Assembly: GCF_028598555.1 (NCBI RefSeq)
Contig: NZ_JAQRFN010000005.1
Coordinates: forward strand, 1-64,000
DNA from: Xenorhabdus anantnagensis
GTDB taxonomy: Bacteria; Pseudomonadota; Gammaproteobacteria; Enterobacterales; Enterobacteriaceae
Direction: 5' to 3'
DNA: 64,000 nucleotides
Part shown: positions 29,901 to 40,974 of the stretch, piece after piece
Numbering within the stretch: the first letter of the stretch is position 1
How the letters are laid out: each line of letters opens with the position of its first letter
Program-made: the position numbers and the translations under genes
The notes under the pieces: generated by a model
The model's input: the letters and a program-made list of their open reading frames with translations, nothing else
Told to the model about the DNA's origin: nothing
Database searches by the model: none

Positions 29901-30924
29901 TTAAGAAGCTCTCTGGTAATGGTTTTCCGCACAACAGCATGGAAAGCGTTTCCAGGTCAGCCCAAATGGATTGGCTATAATCCTGTTTGACACGCAGCTC
30001 CATCTGGGTCAACAAATGTATGGCAGATTGCAGTTCTCGCTGTGACAGACGCTGTAGTGCGGTTGACAGCAATGATCTGCGATTTTGCCAAACTTTGTGT
30101 TGATCAAACAAGGTCTTCAAAGGGACAGTCGTATATTGGCGCTTAAGTACCAGAAGCAGCATCAACTCCCTCTGTATAGTACGAAGCAAAATCACGGTCT
30201 CGATATCTTCTTGCTGAAGCTGTTTCAGTATATGCCATGCCCGCTTTATTTTTCCTGCCAGCAAAGCATCAACCCAATGATAGGGAGAGAAATGAGCCGC
30301 ATCGTTAACGGCTTCTTCTACGCGATGAAGTGTTAACCGGTTATCGGGATGAAGTAGGGAAAGACGCTCCAGAGCCTGAGCCAGCGCCAATAAATTTCCC
30401 TCATAGCAATAGCACAGTAATTGATTGGCTTCATCTTCCAGTGATAGGCCCATATTTTTGGCTCGTTGCGCCACCCATTGTGGCAGACGATTTTGCTCAG
30501 GCGTCAGACAACTGACGTATACTCCATTTTGCCCAATCGCTTTGAACCAAGGGCTATTTTCCTGTGCTTTGGTGAGTTTATGTCCACGCAATATCAGCAA
30601 GATATCTGAATGCAGCAACCCCGACAGCTTGGTCAGCCGTTCTGCCATTGCGGCATTTGGGCCATTTTCCGGAAGCAGCAGGATAAGAGACTGACGGCTG
30701 GCAAACAGGCTAAGTGACTGACACAGACTAAAGATTTCATCCCAATCGGTATGGTTATCCAATGTGAAGGTGAAATGCTCCAGAAACTCATGTTGTTCAG
30801 CCACTTTGCGGATGCTGTCCTGACTTTCCTGCAATAGCAATGGTTCGTTGCCCCATAACAGGTAGCTGCCTCGCAGCCCGTCATTGAGCTGCGAGAGAAG
30901 TTGTTCAGGATAAAGTCGGATCAT
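29893..30924 (-). CDS. holA: DNA polymerase III delta subunit
   Basis: A 343-residue clamp-loader wrench subunit that opens the beta sliding clamp. It aligns with E. coli HolA (343 aa) from [32 protein letters not shown] onwards. It has the degenerate AAA+ core without Walker A and the C-terminal collar. ATGA overlap with lptE upstream and an 8-nt overlap with nadD downstream point to a tightly coupled operon. Confidence 0.95.
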   Translation of the reverse strand: MIRLYPEQLLSQLNDGLRGSYLLWGNEPLLLQESQDSIRKVAEQHEFLEHFTFTLDNHTDWDEIFSLCQSLSLFASRQSLILLLPENGPNAAMAERLTKLSGLLHSDILLILRGHKLTKAQENSPWFKAIGQNGVYVSCLTPEQNRLPQWVAQRAKNMGLSLEDEANQLLCYCYEGNLLALAQALERLSLLHPDNRLTLHRVEEAVNDAAHFSPYHWVDALLAGKIKRAWHILKQLQQEDIETVILLRTIQRELMLLLVLKRQYTTVPLKTLFDQHKVWQNRRSLLSTALQRLSQRELQSAIHLLTQMELRVKQDYSQSIWADLETLSMLLCGKPLPESFLNA

Positions 30925-31511
30925 TGCTTCTGTATAGCCGCAGATTTTTGTTTTTCTTCGGCTTTCTGGAGTTCTGCACTATGAACGGTCAGCAATTGAC
31001 GCATAAGCTGCTGGGCAGCCTGCTCGCGCATTTCCTGTTGCACTAGTTCATTTTCTGCATCTTTTGCCAGTGCTTCCAATGGGTTGTCGAAGAAAGAACG
31101 ATCAACCTTTGCCCGCAATGGATAGATGCTACCATCTGGCATCAGAATTTGAGCATCCACGTTCAGTACTAACAGGCGTTCAGCTGATTTACCATCCTGG
31201 AAGACAGATACTGTCTCTTTGTTTTCATCAGAACCAACAAGTTTCAGGATAGGGATTGAGGCATCGCCATGTTCAATAATTTTGACATCGTTCAGACGAA
31301 GTTGTTGACGTACTGCCCGTGCCAGAGGCCCATATGGGTCACCAGAACTTAGCTGCAATGTTTGAAGCTCTTTTGGTACTTGTGTTGTGCCCCGAAGATG
31401 AAAACCGCAGCCAGCGGTGACTAGCACCGCTAACCCGAGCAACAACGTGAAAATACAATGTCGTAGATTATTTCCTACCACACTTCTTGCCACACGTTTT
31501 ACCACAAACAT
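30921..31511 (-). CDS. lptE: LPS-assembly lipoprotein LptE
   Basis: A 196-residue outer-membrane lipoprotein that plugs the LptD barrel and helps insert lipopolysaccharide. The signal peptide ends in the lipobox VTAGC (Cys35), followed by the family segment [19 protein letters not shown]. The C-terminal ~25 residues are a Lys/Gln-rich tail. The start lies 54 bp after the leuS stop, across a tandem repeat array. Confidence 0.94.
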   Translation of the reverse strand: MFVVKRVARSVVGNNLRHCIFTLLLGLAVLVTAGCGFHLRGTTQVPKELQTLQLSSGDPYGPLARAVRQQLRLNDVKIIEHGDASIPILKLVGSDENKETVSVFQDGKSAERLLVLNVDAQILMPDGSIYPLRAKVDRSFFDNPLEALAKDAENELVQQEMREQAAQQLMRQLLTVHSAELQKAEEKQKSAAIQKQ

Positions 31512-31517
31512 GGCCTC

Positions 31518-31573
31518 CTGTTATCAGCCTACTGTTATTAATCTACTGTTATTAACCTACTGTTATTAACCTA
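31518..31573. repeat. Four 14-bp tandem repeats at the leuS-lptE junction
   Basis: CTGTTATTAACCTA or a close variant at 31518, 31532, 31546 and 31560; the last two copies are identical. The array contains the leuS stop codon and the final residues, and fills most of the gap to lptE. Confidence 0.92.
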
Positions 31574-34148
31574 CAACGAGATTCAGTAATTTACCCGGAA
31601 CGTAGATGACCTTGCGGATACTGACGCCTTCAAGATATTTCGTCACGCTGTACTCTTGTGTCGCCATCTCTTGGACATACTCTTTTGTTGCATCTGCCGG
31701 TACAGTAATACGACCACGAACCTTACCGTTAATCTGGATAATTACCAGCTTAGTATCGTCTACCATTGCCTGCTCATCAGCTTGTGGCCATGCCGCAGTA
31801 TCAATGTCGTTCTCATTGCCAAGCGCTTTCCACATGATGAAGCAAGCGTGTGGTGTGATAGGTGACAGCATACGTACAACCGCAGTGACTGCTTCTTGCA
31901 TCAGGGCACGATCCTGCTCAGTTTCCTGTGGAGCTCGAGTCAGTTTATTCATCAGTTCCATGATTGCTGCAACGGCGGTATTGAACGCTTGGCGGCGGCC
32001 AATATCATCAGTGACTTTTGCTATGGTTTTGTGCAAGTCACGGCGCAGATCTTTTTGTTCAGTGGTCAGGCTACTGGCATCCAGTGGCTGGGTTGCACCT
32101 TTGTTGCTGTGCTCGTAAACCAGACGCCAAATACGCTTCAGGAAGCGGTTTGCACCCTCCACACCAGATTCTTGCCATTCCAGCGTCAGTTCTGGTGGTG
32201 CTGCGAACATCATGAACAGACGAACAGTATCAGCGCCATATTTATCAACCATAACTTGTGGGTCGATACCGTTATTCTTGGATTTCGACATTTTGCTCAT
32301 GCCGGTATAAACCAGTTCATGACCGTCTTGATCCGTTGCTTTCACAATGCGGCCTTTTTCGTCACGCTCAACAATAGCATCAGCTGGAGATACCCAGACT
32401 TTCTCCCCGCTATTGCCTGTGTAATAGAAGGCGTCTGCCAGAACCATACCTTGGCACAGAAGGCGCTTGGCGGGTTCATCAGAGTTGACCATGCCAGCAT
32501 CGCGCATCAATTTGTGGAAGAAACGGAAATACATCAGGTGCATGATAGCGTGCTCAATACCACCGATGTATTGATCTACTGGCAGCCAATAGTTGGCCGC
32601 ATCCGAATCCAACATACCTTTATCGTAATCCGGGCAGGTATAGCGCGAGTAATACCATGAGGATTCCATGAAAGTATCAAAGGTATCCGTTTCAAGCAGC
32701 GCAGGCTGACCGTTGATAGTTATTTTTGCCCATTCAGGATCAGCTTTGATTGGGCTGGTGATCCCATCCATCACGACATCTTCTGGCAAAATAACCGGTA
32801 ATTGATCTTCTGGAACAGGAACGACAGTACCGTCTTCCAATGTTGCCATTGGAATTGGAGCACCCCAATAACGTTGGCGGGAAACTCCCCAGTCGCGCAG
32901 GCGGTAATTGACTTTACGTTGGCCGACACTCATTGCAACCAGCTTGTCAGCAATAGCATTGAAACCTTCTTCATGGCTCAGGCCACTGAATTCACCGGAG
33001 TTAACCAGTGCATTTTTATCTGTGACAGCCGCTTCCTGAACGCTTGGTACATTGCCATCGTTGTCGAGAATAACGGCTTTTATTGGCAGGTTGTACTTAG
33101 TGGCAAATTCCCAATCACGTTGATCGTGTGCAGGAACAGCCATAACAGCACCAGTGCCGTATTCCATCAGGACAAAGTTAGCAACCCAGATAGCGATCTT
33201 TTCGTTGGTCAATGGATGAATAACAAACATGCCTGTTGACATGCCTTTTTTCTCCATAGTTGCCATCTCAGCTTCGGCAACTTTGGTATTGCGGCATTCG
33301 TTGATAAATTCTGCCAGTGCCGGATTATTTTCCGAGGCTTGTTGTGCCAGAGGGTGACCAGCCGCTACAGCGACATAGGTTGCTCCCATGAATGTATCTG
33401 GGCGAGTGGTATAAACGGTGAGTTTTTCTTGACTGTCGGCAACATTGAACGTGATTTCGACACCTTCAGAACGGCCAATCCAGTTGCGCTGCATGATTTT
33501 GACCTGCTCAGGCCAGTCTTCCAGTTTATCCAGATCGTTCAGCAGTTCTTCTGCGTAATCCGTGATCTTAATAAACCACTGAGGGATTTCTTTACGCTCA
33601 ACTTGGGTATCACAACGCCAGCAGCAGCCATCAATAACTTGCTCATTAGCCAGAACAGTCAGGTCATGTGGACACCAGTTAACTGCGGAAGTTTTTTTGT
33701 ATACCAGACCTTTTTCATACAGTTTAGTGAAGAACCACTGTTCCCAGCGATAATACTCTGGTGCACAAGTAGTGACTTCACGATCCCAGTCATAGCCAAA
33801 ACCCAGTGTTTTTAACTGGTTTTTCATATACTCGATATTGGCGTAAGTCCACGGGGCAGGAGCGGTATTATTCTTGACCGCAGCACCTTCTGCCGGCAGA
33901 CCAAATGCATCCCAACCAATAGGTTGAAGTACATTTTTGCCTAGCATACGCTGATAACGGGAAATCACATCACCAATGGTGTAGTTACGGACATGGCCCA
34001 TATGTAGTCGGCCAGAAGGATAAGGTAGCATGGACAGGCAATAGTATTTTTCCTTGCTGCTGTCTTCTGTCACTTTGAACGTTTGCTTCTCTTGCCAATG
34101 AAGCTGGACTTGTTGTTCTATGTCTTCTGGACGATATTGTTCTTGCAT
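31566..34148 (-). CDS. leuS: Leucyl-tRNA synthetase
   Basis: An 860-residue class Ia synthetase, the E. coli length. It has the HIGH-type motif in [15 protein letters not shown] (about residues 42-56), a CP1 editing domain (about 220-415, with the TTRPDTFMG threonine-rich loop), and KMSKS near residue 618 within [10 protein letters not shown]. The stop codon lies inside a 14-bp tandem repeat. It heads the leuS-lptE-holA-nadD run. Confidence 0.98.
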   Translation of the reverse strand: MQEQYRPEDIEQQVQLHWQEKQTFKVTEDSSKEKYYCLSMLPYPSGRLHMGHVRNYTIGDVISRYQRMLGKNVLQPIGWDAFGLPAEGAAVKNNTAPAPWTYANIEYMKNQLKTLGFGYDWDREVTTCAPEYYRWEQWFFTKLYEKGLVYKKTSAVNWCPHDLTVLANEQVIDGCCWRCDTQVERKEIPQWFIKITDYAEELLNDLDKLEDWPEQVKIMQRNWIGRSEGVEITFNVADSQEKLTVYTTRPDTFMGATYVAVAAGHPLAQQASENNPALAEFINECRNTKVAEAEMATMEKKGMSTGMFVIHPLTNEKIAIWVANFVLMEYGTGAVMAVPAHDQRDWEFATKYNLPIKAVILDNDGNVPSVQEAAVTDKNALVNSGEFSGLSHEEGFNAIADKLVAMSVGQRKVNYRLRDWGVSRQRYWGAPIPMATLEDGTVVPVPEDQLPVILPEDVVMDGITSPIKADPEWAKITINGQPALLETDTFDTFMESSWYYSRYTCPDYDKGMLDSDAANYWLPVDQYIGGIEHAIMHLMYFRFFHKLMRDAGMVNSDEPAKRLLCQGMVLADAFYYTGNSGEKVWVSPADAIVERDEKGRIVKATDQDGHELVYTGMSKMSKSKNNGIDPQVMVDKYGADTVRLFMMFAAPPELTLEWQESGVEGANRFLKRIWRLVYEHSNKGATQPLDASSLTTEQKDLRRDLHKTIAKVTDDIGRRQAFNTAVAAIMELMNKLTRAPQETEQDRALMQEAVTAVVRMLSPITPHACFIMWKALGNENDIDTAAWPQADEQAMVDDTKLVIIQINGKVRGRITVPADATKEYVQEMATQEYSVTKYLEGVSIRKVIYVPGKLLNLVVG

Positions 34149-34310
34149 GGCACCGATAATCCTATGGTGAGTAATAAAGCTACGCCTTTGGCGCGCATAG
34201 TTTGTTTATGAAATCAAAGATTCCATAGCATAGCTGATAAGGGATAGGCGCAACAACTCTTGTTAAAGGAGGAATATGGAAAATTACTTCTTTTTAAGGG
34301 GAAATTTAAG

Positions 34311-34338
34311 GTCGGCGGTAGTTTTTCCCTCCGCCGAC
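34311..34338 (-). terminator. Probable terminator after gltL
   Basis: Stem GTCGGCGG/CCGCCGAC with a 12-nt loop, 22 nt past the gltL stop. The tract after it on the minus strand (CTTAAATTT) is only moderately T-rich. Confidence 0.6.
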
Positions 34339-34359
34339 GAAGATAAAGACGAAGAGAAA

Positions 34360-35085
34360 TCATTGCAGAATTTTAGCTAGAAAATCACGTGCACGCTCTG
34401 ACTTTGGGTTAGCGAAGAAATCTTCTTTCTTACTATCTTCGACAATTTTGCCTTCATCCATGAAAATAACACGGTGTGCCACTTTTTTGGCAAATCCCAT
34501 CTCATGGGTTACAACCATCATGGTCATCCCTTCGTTTGCCAATTTCACCATGACATCCAGCACTTCATTAATCATTTCGGGATCAAGTGCGGAGGTAGGT
34601 TCATCAAACAGCATGGCGATGGGGTCCATACAGAGTGCGCGGGCGATGGCGACACGCTGCTGCTGGCCACCAGAGAGTTGTGAGGGGAACTTATCCGCAT
34701 GGCTGGATAATCCAACTCGCTCCAGGAGTTTCAAGCCTTTTTCGGTAGCTTCTTTCTTATCGCGCTTTAGTACCTTAACCTGAGCCAGCGTCAGGTTCTC
34801 AATGATGGATAGATGAGGAAAAAGCTCAAAGTGCTGAAACACCATTCCCACTTTTGAACGCAATTGCGCCAGATTGGTGCTCTTGTCATTGACTTTTGTG
34901 TCGTTTACTCGAATTTCACCTTGCTGGACAGGTTCGAGGCCATTGACCGTTTTTATCAGTGTGGATTTGCCGGAACCAGAAGGCCCACAGACCACGACTA
35001 CTTCGCCTTTTTTGACTTCAGTCGAGCAGTCAGTAAGAACCTGAAATTGGCCATACCACTTGGATACATTTTTCAGGGAAATCAT
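34360..35085 (-). CDS. gltL: Glutamate/aspartate ABC importer ATPase
   Basis: The 241-residue ATPase of GltIJKL. Walker A is GPSGSGKST, the Q-loop lies in [13 protein letters not shown], the signature is LSGGQQQR and Walker B is [12 protein letters not shown]. The ATG at 35085 shares one base with the gltK stop (TGATG); the frame also opens at a TTG one codon earlier. It is the last gene of the operon. Confidence 0.96.
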   Translation of the reverse strand: MISLKNVSKWYGQFQVLTDCSTEVKKGEVVVVCGPSGSGKSTLIKTVNGLEPVQQGEIRVNDTKVNDKSTNLAQLRSKVGMVFQHFELFPHLSIIENLTLAQVKVLKRDKKEATEKGLKLLERVGLSSHADKFPSQLSGGQQQRVAIARALCMDPIAMLFDEPTSALDPEMINEVLDVMVKLANEGMTMMVVTHEMGFAKKVAHRVIFMDEGKIVEDSKKEDFFANPKSERARDFLAKILQ

Positions 35086-35759
35086 CAAACAGTCCTTTTC
35101 TTCAAATAGTTAACCAGCATAGAAGCGGAAAAACTAATCACAAAATAAACAAAGCCAGCAAACAGAACCATTTCAATCTGAGTTCCGTCGCGCTCACCAA
35201 TATTCGTCGCTGTACGGAAAAAATCCGTCAGACTGAGTACATATACCAGAGAAGTATCTTGAAATAATACAATGCCTTGTGTCAGCAGCAATGGGATCAT
35301 TGCCCGAAATGCTTGTGGCAGTATGATCAGACGCATACTTTGCATATGAGTCATACCCAATGCCAGCGCAGCAGAGGACTGCCCACGGGAAATGCTCTGG
35401 ATACCTGCTCGAATTATTTCGGAATAGTAAGCTGCTTCAAAGAGCGAAAACGCTACCATTGCAGAAATCAAACGGATATCGGTTTTTGGTGATATACCTA
35501 GAACATTTTGTAATAAGTTAGGCACAATCAGATAAAACCACAGTAATACCATCACCAGTGGAACTGAGCGAAAAAGGTTAACATACAGGGCAGCGAACCA
35601 ACTCAATACCTTGATGGATGAGAGGCGCATAATCGCCAGAATGGTTCCCCAGACAATGCCGATGATAATGGCTATCACGGTAATTTTTGCTGTTATCATC
35701 AACCCACTCAGAAGAAAGGGCAAACTTGGTATAATCGAACTCCAGTCAAACTGATACAT
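35085..35759 (-). CDS. gltK: Glutamate/aspartate ABC permease GltK
   Basis: A 224-residue HisM-type polar amino-acid permease with five TM segments. The EAA-like coupling loop is [26 protein letters not shown]. It begins 3 nt after the gltJ stop and overlaps gltL, so the three membrane-complex genes are translationally coupled. Confidence 0.95.
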   Translation of the reverse strand: MYQFDWSSIIPSLPFLLSGLMITAKITVIAIIIGIVWGTILAIMRLSSIKVLSWFAALYVNLFRSVPLVMVLLWFYLIVPNLLQNVLGISPKTDIRLISAMVAFSLFEAAYYSEIIRAGIQSISRGQSSAALALGMTHMQSMRLIILPQAFRAMIPLLLTQGIVLFQDTSLVYVLSLTDFFRTATNIGERDGTQIEMVLFAGFVYFVISFSASMLVNYLKKRTV

Positions 35760-35762
35760 TTT

Positions 35763-36503
35763 TTATCGCCCTCCCATATTGCCCGGTAAACGTACTTTTT
35801 TCTCCAGTAAGCTCATGGCAAGCATGATCACGAGGTTAATGCCCACATAAGCCAATGTGATCGCTGTGAATGATTCATAGGCGTGTGCGGAATAATCCAG
35901 CAATTTACCTGCTTGGGCAGCCATATCAACCAATCCGATTGTGGAAGCAATGGCAGAGTTTTTTACCAAATTGAGCATTTCCGAAGTCATTGGAGGAATT
36001 ATCACTCGGTAGGCATTTGGTAGCAGAATGTAGCGGTAGGTTTGTGGCAGGGTTAAGCCCATTGCCAGTCCTGCGGCTTTTTGCCCTCTTGGGAGTGATT
36101 GGATTGCTGCACGAACTTGTTCGCATACACGGGCAGCAGTGAATAATCCTAAGCAAACGACAGAGGAAATAAAAAATTGGATATTGGGGTCCAGCTCCAT
36201 TTTGAACCAATCGCTCAGGTTTTTAGGCAGGAATTCGGGAACCACCAGATACCATGTAAAAAATTGGACAATGAGAGGAACGTTGCGAAATAACTCAACA
36301 TAACAGGTTCCAAGCCCAGAAAGGAATTTATTCGGGACGGTACGGAGAATACCGAACAATGAACCGACAACGAGTGCAATGATCCACGCACAGATGGAAA
36401 GTGCAACCGTTACTTGAAAGCCAGAAATAAGCCACCCCAGATAGGTGGTATTACCAAAAGGGGCAGCTTGTAAAAAGATGCCCCAATTCCAATCAACAGA
36501 CAT
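35763..36503 (-). CDS. gltJ: Glutamate/aspartate ABC permease GltJ
   Basis: A 246-residue permease, the E. coli length. The N-terminus MSVDWNWGIFLQ matches E. coli and chooses the ATG at 36503: an ATG two codons upstream (36509) is only one base from the AGGGAG site, whereas 36503 is well spaced. The coupling loop is GLAMGLTLPQTYRYILLPNAYR. A hairpin with a T run lies between gltI and this gene and probably lowers its expression. Confidence 0.95.
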   Translation of the reverse strand: MSVDWNWGIFLQAAPFGNTTYLGWLISGFQVTVALSICAWIIALVVGSLFGILRTVPNKFLSGLGTCYVELFRNVPLIVQFFTWYLVVPEFLPKNLSDWFKMELDPNIQFFISSVVCLGLFTAARVCEQVRAAIQSLPRGQKAAGLAMGLTLPQTYRYILLPNAYRVIIPPMTSEMLNLVKNSAIASTIGLVDMAAQAGKLLDYSAHAYESFTAITLAYVGINLVIMLAMSLLEKKVRLPGNMGGR

Positions 36504-36584
36504 AAACATGCTCCCTGAAATGGGGTTGGCGGTAATACTTAAAAATGATTCATTTGTTGTAATTTATTGAACCCAAAATGATCT

Positions 36585-36615
36585 AAAAAAATGAGGTAGG
36601 GAACGACTACCTCAT
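36585..36615 (-). terminator. Partial terminator between gltI and gltJKL
   Basis: Stem ATGAGGTAG/CTACCTCAT with a 7-nt loop, followed on the minus strand by seven T. It lies 42 nt past the gltI stop and 82 nt before the gltJ start, with no other obvious promoter in the gap. It would let more binding protein than membrane complex be made. Confidence 0.8.
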
Positions 36616-36656
36616 ACCCGTCGTGCCAATAAAACCGGGATTTTTTAGCTCCTTGC

Positions 36657-37544
36657 TTAATTTAATACTTTATCGTTTGGCGATTTAAACAAGGCTCTCA
36701 TTTCATCTGACATGGCAAAGTTCAAATTCAGTTTCTTAGGTGGAATAGGTTCTTTGAACCAGCGATCAAACATTTTTTCTGCTTCACCGGAGGTTTGTAC
36801 TTTGACAATGGTGTCATCAATCAATGTCTTAAATTGAGGGTCATCTTTGCGTAGCATACAGCCATACGCTTCTTCTGATTGTGGTTTACCAACAATGATC
36901 CATTGATCGGGTTTTTTCGCTTTTGCGCGTTCACCAGCGAGCAGGGCATCGTCCATCATAAAGGCGACAGCACGGCCTGATTCTAGAGTACGGAATGAAT
37001 CGCCATGGTCTTTGGCACTGATGATGCGCATTTTCATTTGCTTCTTATCATTGAGCTTATTCAACAAGATTTCAGAGGTTGTGCCAGAAGTGACAACGAC
37101 ATTTTTTCCTGCTAAATCATCAAATCCCTTGATGCCTGAATCTTTTTTGGTCAAAAGACGAGTGCCAACGGAAAAGATGGTGTTAGAGAATGCTGCCTGT
37201 TTCTGCCGTTCATGATTATTGGTTGTCGATCCACATTCAAAATCGAATGTACCGTTTTGCAGTAGGGGAATGCGGTTCTGAGAGGTAATTGGAATCAATT
37301 TGACCTGTAGGTTAGGCATATCCAGTTTTTTCTTGACAGCATCAACGATCAGGTTGGAATAATCTTGAGAATAACCCACGACGTTTTGCTGATTATCATA
37401 GTAAGAAAATGGGACAGAAGATTCTCTGTGTCCAACAACAATAATGCCATTATCTTTGATTTTTTTCAGTGTTCCAGTCAATTCCTCAGCATGGGCAGCT
37501 CCAACCGCGCTAAGCAACATCATGGTTAATATCAACTTACGCAT
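36657..37544 (-). CDS. gltI: Glutamate/aspartate periplasmic binding protein
   Basis: A 295-residue SBP_bac_3 protein that delivers glutamate and aspartate to GltJKL. The signal peptide is MRKLILTMMLLSAVGAAHA. Binding-site segments such as VVGHRESSVPFSYYD, TFDFECGSTTNN and FMMDDALLAG are conserved. The frame extends 35 codons further, but the ATG at 37544 has AGGAGC upstream and starts the signal peptide. It is the first gene of the operon. Confidence 0.95.
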   Translation of the reverse strand: MRKLILTMMLLSAVGAAHAEELTGTLKKIKDNGIIVVGHRESSVPFSYYDNQQNVVGYSQDYSNLIVDAVKKKLDMPNLQVKLIPITSQNRIPLLQNGTFDFECGSTTNNHERQKQAAFSNTIFSVGTRLLTKKDSGIKGFDDLAGKNVVVTSGTTSEILLNKLNDKKQMKMRIISAKDHGDSFRTLESGRAVAFMMDDALLAGERAKAKKPDQWIIVGKPQSEEAYGCMLRKDDPQFKTLIDDTIVKVQTSGEAEKMFDRWFKEPIPPKKLNLNFAMSDEMRALFKSPNDKVLN

Positions 37545-37936
37545 ATACAGCTCCTGTATTTGGTTGTTATTTGTGAAATTAGATTTTTTACAGAGAATTA
37601 TGTTTCTACTTGGATGGAAAAAACTGTCTGTAGAAACGATTTTCTGCATTATTTTGTTTATATGTCGTAAAAAAATAATTCATAATGTTACTTTTTTGAA
37701 ACCATAATGTTTCAATTTCGGGACTTGCATCGCACTATAAATAAACAACTTCATTTATGTGTGATTAAAGAGCGAATAATATTGAATGCTGTTCACACTT
37801 TGCGCTTTTTGGAGCGATTATCTATTGTATTGTTCTGTTCTTGGTTATATCTATTGCGAATTTGCTTTATTTTGGTGATGAAGGCGATGATTAAGGGGGA
37901 TACTGAACTTGTCTATGGGATTAGATAAAAGATATA
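37545..37936. other. Intergenic region between gltI and lnt
   Basis: About 390 bp, AT-rich. It must hold the gltI promoter. Inverted GTTTCTAC/GTAGAAAC arms lie near 37603-37637 in the likely 5' leader of gltI. A 73-codon plus-strand frame inside has no recognisable content. Confidence 0.5.
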
Positions 37937-37968
37937 AAAAGTCAGGGTATAAGTAATATACCCTGACT
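37937..37968 (-). terminator. Intrinsic terminator after lnt
   Basis: An 11-bp perfect stem (GTCAGGGTATA with TATACCCTGAC), a 5-nt loop and a run of five T on the minus strand, 30 nt past the lnt stop. It ends the miaB-ybeZ-ybeY-corC-lnt run. Confidence 0.93.
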
Positions 37969-37997
37969 CTCATCAACGTTTCATCAATTGTGGGGAA

Positions 37998-39545
37998 TTA
38001 AGTTTTTTGGCGCTTTCTCATAAAAGCAAAGATGAAAAACAGAGCGCTGGTTCCCCATATTGGCCAATTTCCGAAGTGAAAATAAGGCGTTACTCCTGTG
38101 GCGGGTGTTACTTTGGCTTCTAATACCTGCCGAGTAAATTGTGGAAGTTCCGCCTGAATAGAACCGTCTGGGTTGATTACCGCTGTAATGCCATTATTGG
38201 TTCCTCTTAGTAGAGGACGACCCAGCTCAAGGGAGCGCATTCGAGCCATTTGGAAATGCTGCCACGGGCCAATGGAACGCCCAAACCAAGCATCATTAGA
38301 AACGGTTAGGAGGAACTCTGTATCAGGCTTGAAATTATCACGTACTTGCTCACCCAGAATAATTTCATAGCAGATAGCAGCGGTAATATTGTGCCCTGCA
38401 ACAGAAAGTTGTGGCTGGATATAAGCCCCACGACTGAAGGAAGACATTGGCAAATTGAAGAGAGGTGCCAATGGGCGCAATATTGATTCCAGTGGAACAA
38501 ATTCACCAAAAGGTACAAGATGGTGTTTGTCATAACGGGTAAGTGCTGGATATTGGTAAGGTGTCTTATCTCCCAAGACGATAATGCTGTTATAGAATTT
38601 ATAACCTTCCAACGTTGGTCGGACATCTACAATGCCAGTGATCAAGCTAGTATTGTGCTCCCTCAGCAGAGTGTCCAATTTGGTCAGGAAATAACTTTGA
38701 TTATGTTCGTTATCAGGAATGGCAGACTCCGGCCAGATGATGATTGGCGCTTTACCAATGAAAGGACGGCTGTTATCTAAATAGATATCCAGTGTCTTAT
38801 CAAGAACGGCGGGATCCCATTTCATGGACTGGGGAATATTGCCTTGAACCAGTGCGATAGCGGTTGTTTTTTCCGGCTGTAAGGTGTACCACTGGTAGTG
38901 TCTCATTGGCCACGGTAACAGCAGCAGCAGAATGGCAATAATGGCCGCTGATAGTTTTTTGTAAGTTGATAGCTTTTTGTGAACAGTGGCAATCACCAGC
39001 AACCCGCTAATCATCATAAGCAGGAAGGTAATGCCTTCTACACCCAGGATAGGCGCAATGGCTTTCATCGGACCATCAATCTGGCTGTAGCCGAATTGTA
39101 ACCAAGGAAATCCTGTTAGTACCCAACCACGCAAGAATTCGGTAACTTGCCATAGTGCCGGGCTGACAATAACCAGTCTGATACAGTTGGTAGTTGGGAA
39201 AAAGCGGTTTAATAAACCGGCAAATAGCGCAGGATAAAGAGCAAGATAGGCAGAGAGCAAAATCACCAAAAAGATGTTAATGGTGGTAGGCATACCTCCA
39301 AAGTCGGCGATACTGACATAAACCCAGTTTGCGCCACTGCTAAACAAGCCAAAACCCCAGCAGAAACCAATAAAACTAGCCTGACGGGTTGTTCTGTGCA
39401 AGGAAAGGATTTGCAGGCCGAAAAGAGAAACAAGTGCTGCTGGCCAGAAATCAAAAGGTGAAAAAGCCAGCGTTCCACTGGCTCCGAAGAAAAGTGCCAA
39501 CACAGCACGCAGCCGCTGGCAACTCATGAATGAGGCTTTGTTCAT
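37998..39545 (-). CDS. lnt: Apolipoprotein N-acyltransferase
   Basis: A 515-residue inner-membrane enzyme that adds the third acyl chain to lipoproteins. It has about eight TM helices plus a periplasmic nitrilase domain. The catalytic triad regions are visible: Glu in [10 protein letters not shown], Lys near [15 protein letters not shown] and Cys in [12 protein letters not shown]. It starts 10 bp after corC, as in E. coli. Confidence 0.96.
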   Translation of the reverse strand: MNKASFMSCQRLRAVLALFFGASGTLAFSPFDFWPAALVSLFGLQILSLHRTTRQASFIGFCWGFGLFSSGANWVYVSIADFGGMPTTINIFLVILLSAYLALYPALFAGLLNRFFPTTNCIRLVIVSPALWQVTEFLRGWVLTGFPWLQFGYSQIDGPMKAIAPILGVEGITFLLMMISGLLVIATVHKKLSTYKKLSAAIIAILLLLLPWPMRHYQWYTLQPEKTTAIALVQGNIPQSMKWDPAVLDKTLDIYLDNSRPFIGKAPIIIWPESAIPDNEHNQSYFLTKLDTLLREHNTSLITGIVDVRPTLEGYKFYNSIIVLGDKTPYQYPALTRYDKHHLVPFGEFVPLESILRPLAPLFNLPMSSFSRGAYIQPQLSVAGHNITAAICYEIILGEQVRDNFKPDTEFLLTVSNDAWFGRSIGPWQHFQMARMRSLELGRPLLRGTNNGITAVINPDGSIQAELPQFTRQVLEAKVTPATGVTPYFHFGNWPIWGTSALFFIFAFMRKRQKT

Positions 39546-39555
39546 CTAGATCCTA

Positions 39556-40434
39556 TTATGGTTTATCAAGGCTAGGAACGTCAGCATTATCAGGTATTTT
39601 TACATGCACCTGAATGATTTTACGGCTATCAGACATTGCCACTTTGAAAAGGTAACCATCAATAGTGATGGATTCCCCACGGGAAGGCAGATGCCCAAAT
39701 GCCTGCATAACTAGCCCACCAATGGTATCAACCTCTTCATCGCTGAAGTTGGTACCAAAAATGTCATTGAAATCCTCAATTTGAGTCAATGCCCGCACTG
39801 AATAGGAGTGGCGACTTAAAGCACGAACATCGTTATCGTCATCGTCATCGTATTCGTCCTCTATTTCACCCACAATCAGTTCAAGAATATCCTCAATGGT
39901 GACCAACCCTGAAACACCGCCAAATTCGTCGATCACAATCGCCATATGGTAGCGTTGGGAACGGAACTCTTTCAGCAGACGGTCAACACGTTTACTTTCC
40001 GGCACTACCACAGCCTGACGAAGAACTTTATCAATGCTGAAAGGCTCTGCATTTGTACGCATAAAAGGTAGCAGATCTTTCGCCATTAATATGCCTTCAA
40101 TGTGATCTTTATCTTCACTGATCACAGGAAAGCGTGAATGGGCCGAGTCAATAATAACATCCAGACATTCGTCCAGAGATTGGTTGCGTTTTAAGGTAAC
40201 GATCTGTGAGCGTGGAATCATAATGTCACGCACGCGTTGATCAGCAATATCCATTACACCTTCGAGCATTTCTCGGGTGTCGGGATCGATTAAGTCGTTC
40301 TGCTCAGAATCACGGATCAGTTCAACCAAATCATCACGGTTTCTCGGTTCACCGTGAAAAAGCTGATTAAGAAGCGCAAAGAAGCCTTTCTTAGGGCCAG
40401 GGCTATCGTTACTTGAAGGATGGTCGTCGCTCAT
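39556..40434 (-). CDS. corC: CorC (YbeX), CBS and transporter-associated domain protein
   Basis: A 292-residue protein with two CBS domains (about residues 65-190; [13 protein letters not shown] and [17 protein letters not shown]) and a C-terminal CorC_HlyC domain. The acidic insert [12 protein letters not shown] lies between them. It is linked to magnesium and cobalt handling and, with YbeY and YbeZ, to ribosome and heat-shock functions. Lnt follows in the same transcript. Confidence 0.95.
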   Translation of the reverse strand: MSDDHPSSNDSPGPKKGFFALLNQLFHGEPRNRDDLVELIRDSEQNDLIDPDTREMLEGVMDIADQRVRDIMIPRSQIVTLKRNQSLDECLDVIIDSAHSRFPVISEDKDHIEGILMAKDLLPFMRTNAEPFSIDKVLRQAVVVPESKRVDRLLKEFRSQRYHMAIVIDEFGGVSGLVTIEDILELIVGEIEDEYDDDDDNDVRALSRHSYSVRALTQIEDFNDIFGTNFSDEEVDTIGGLVMQAFGHLPSRGESITIDGYLFKVAMSDSRKIIQVHVKIPDNADVPSLDKP

Positions 40435-40506
40435 GGCGTTTTAATGAAAATTCCCCATTAATAAAATCGTAGATTGTTATGTTTAACATAAAAATGTTGG
40501 CAACAG

Positions 40507-40974
40507 TTATTCTTTTTCCACTAGGTAGGGATCAGGATAACCCATTTTTTTTAGAATCTCTGTTTCCAAAGATTCCATTTCTTCCGCTTCATCGTCTTCG
40601 ATATGATCATATCCCAGAAGATGGAGGCTGCCGTGAACCACCATGTGTGCCCAGTGTTCCTCGACACTCTTTTGTTGCTCCTCTGCTTCTTTTTCAACAA
40701 CTTGACGACAGATAATTAAATCGCCGAGTAAGGATAATTCAACTTCAGGCGGAGCTTCAAATGGGAAGGATAACACATTGGTTGGTTTATCTTTCCCACG
40801 ATAAGTGAGGTTTAAATCATGGCTTTCTGCTTCATCGACCAAGCGAATGGTGACTTCACTTTCTGCCTGAAATTGTGGCAAAACACCTTCCAGCCAGCGT
40901 TGGAAAAAGGCTTCCTCCGGAAGCCCCTTGGGGTTTTCACATGCAATTTGCAAATCTAATATAACTGAACTCAT
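40507..40974 (-). CDS. ybeY: Endoribonuclease YbeY
   Basis: A 155-residue zinc metalloenzyme acting in 16S rRNA 3' maturation and 70S quality control. The metal site H3 motif is [11 protein letters not shown] near residues 114-124. The start overlaps the ybeZ stop by 4 nt (ATGA), giving coupled translation. Confidence 0.96.
   Translation of the reverse strand: MSSVILDLQIACENPKGLPEEAFFQRWLEGVLPQFQAESEVTIRLVDEAESHDLNLTYRGKDKPTNVLSFPFEAPPEVELSLLGDLIICRQVVEKEAEEQQKSVEEHWAHMVVHGSLHLLGYDHIEDDEAEEMESLETEILKKMGYPDPYLVEKE

Noticed and set aside
31896-32660. Long plus-strand frame opposite leuS
   Set aside because: An antisense shadow of a highly conserved gene; its sequence follows leuS codon structure.
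37707-37928. 73-codon plus-strand frame upstream of gltI
   Set aside because: Starts without a ribosome binding site, lies in the gltI promoter region on the opposite strand and resembles no known protein.
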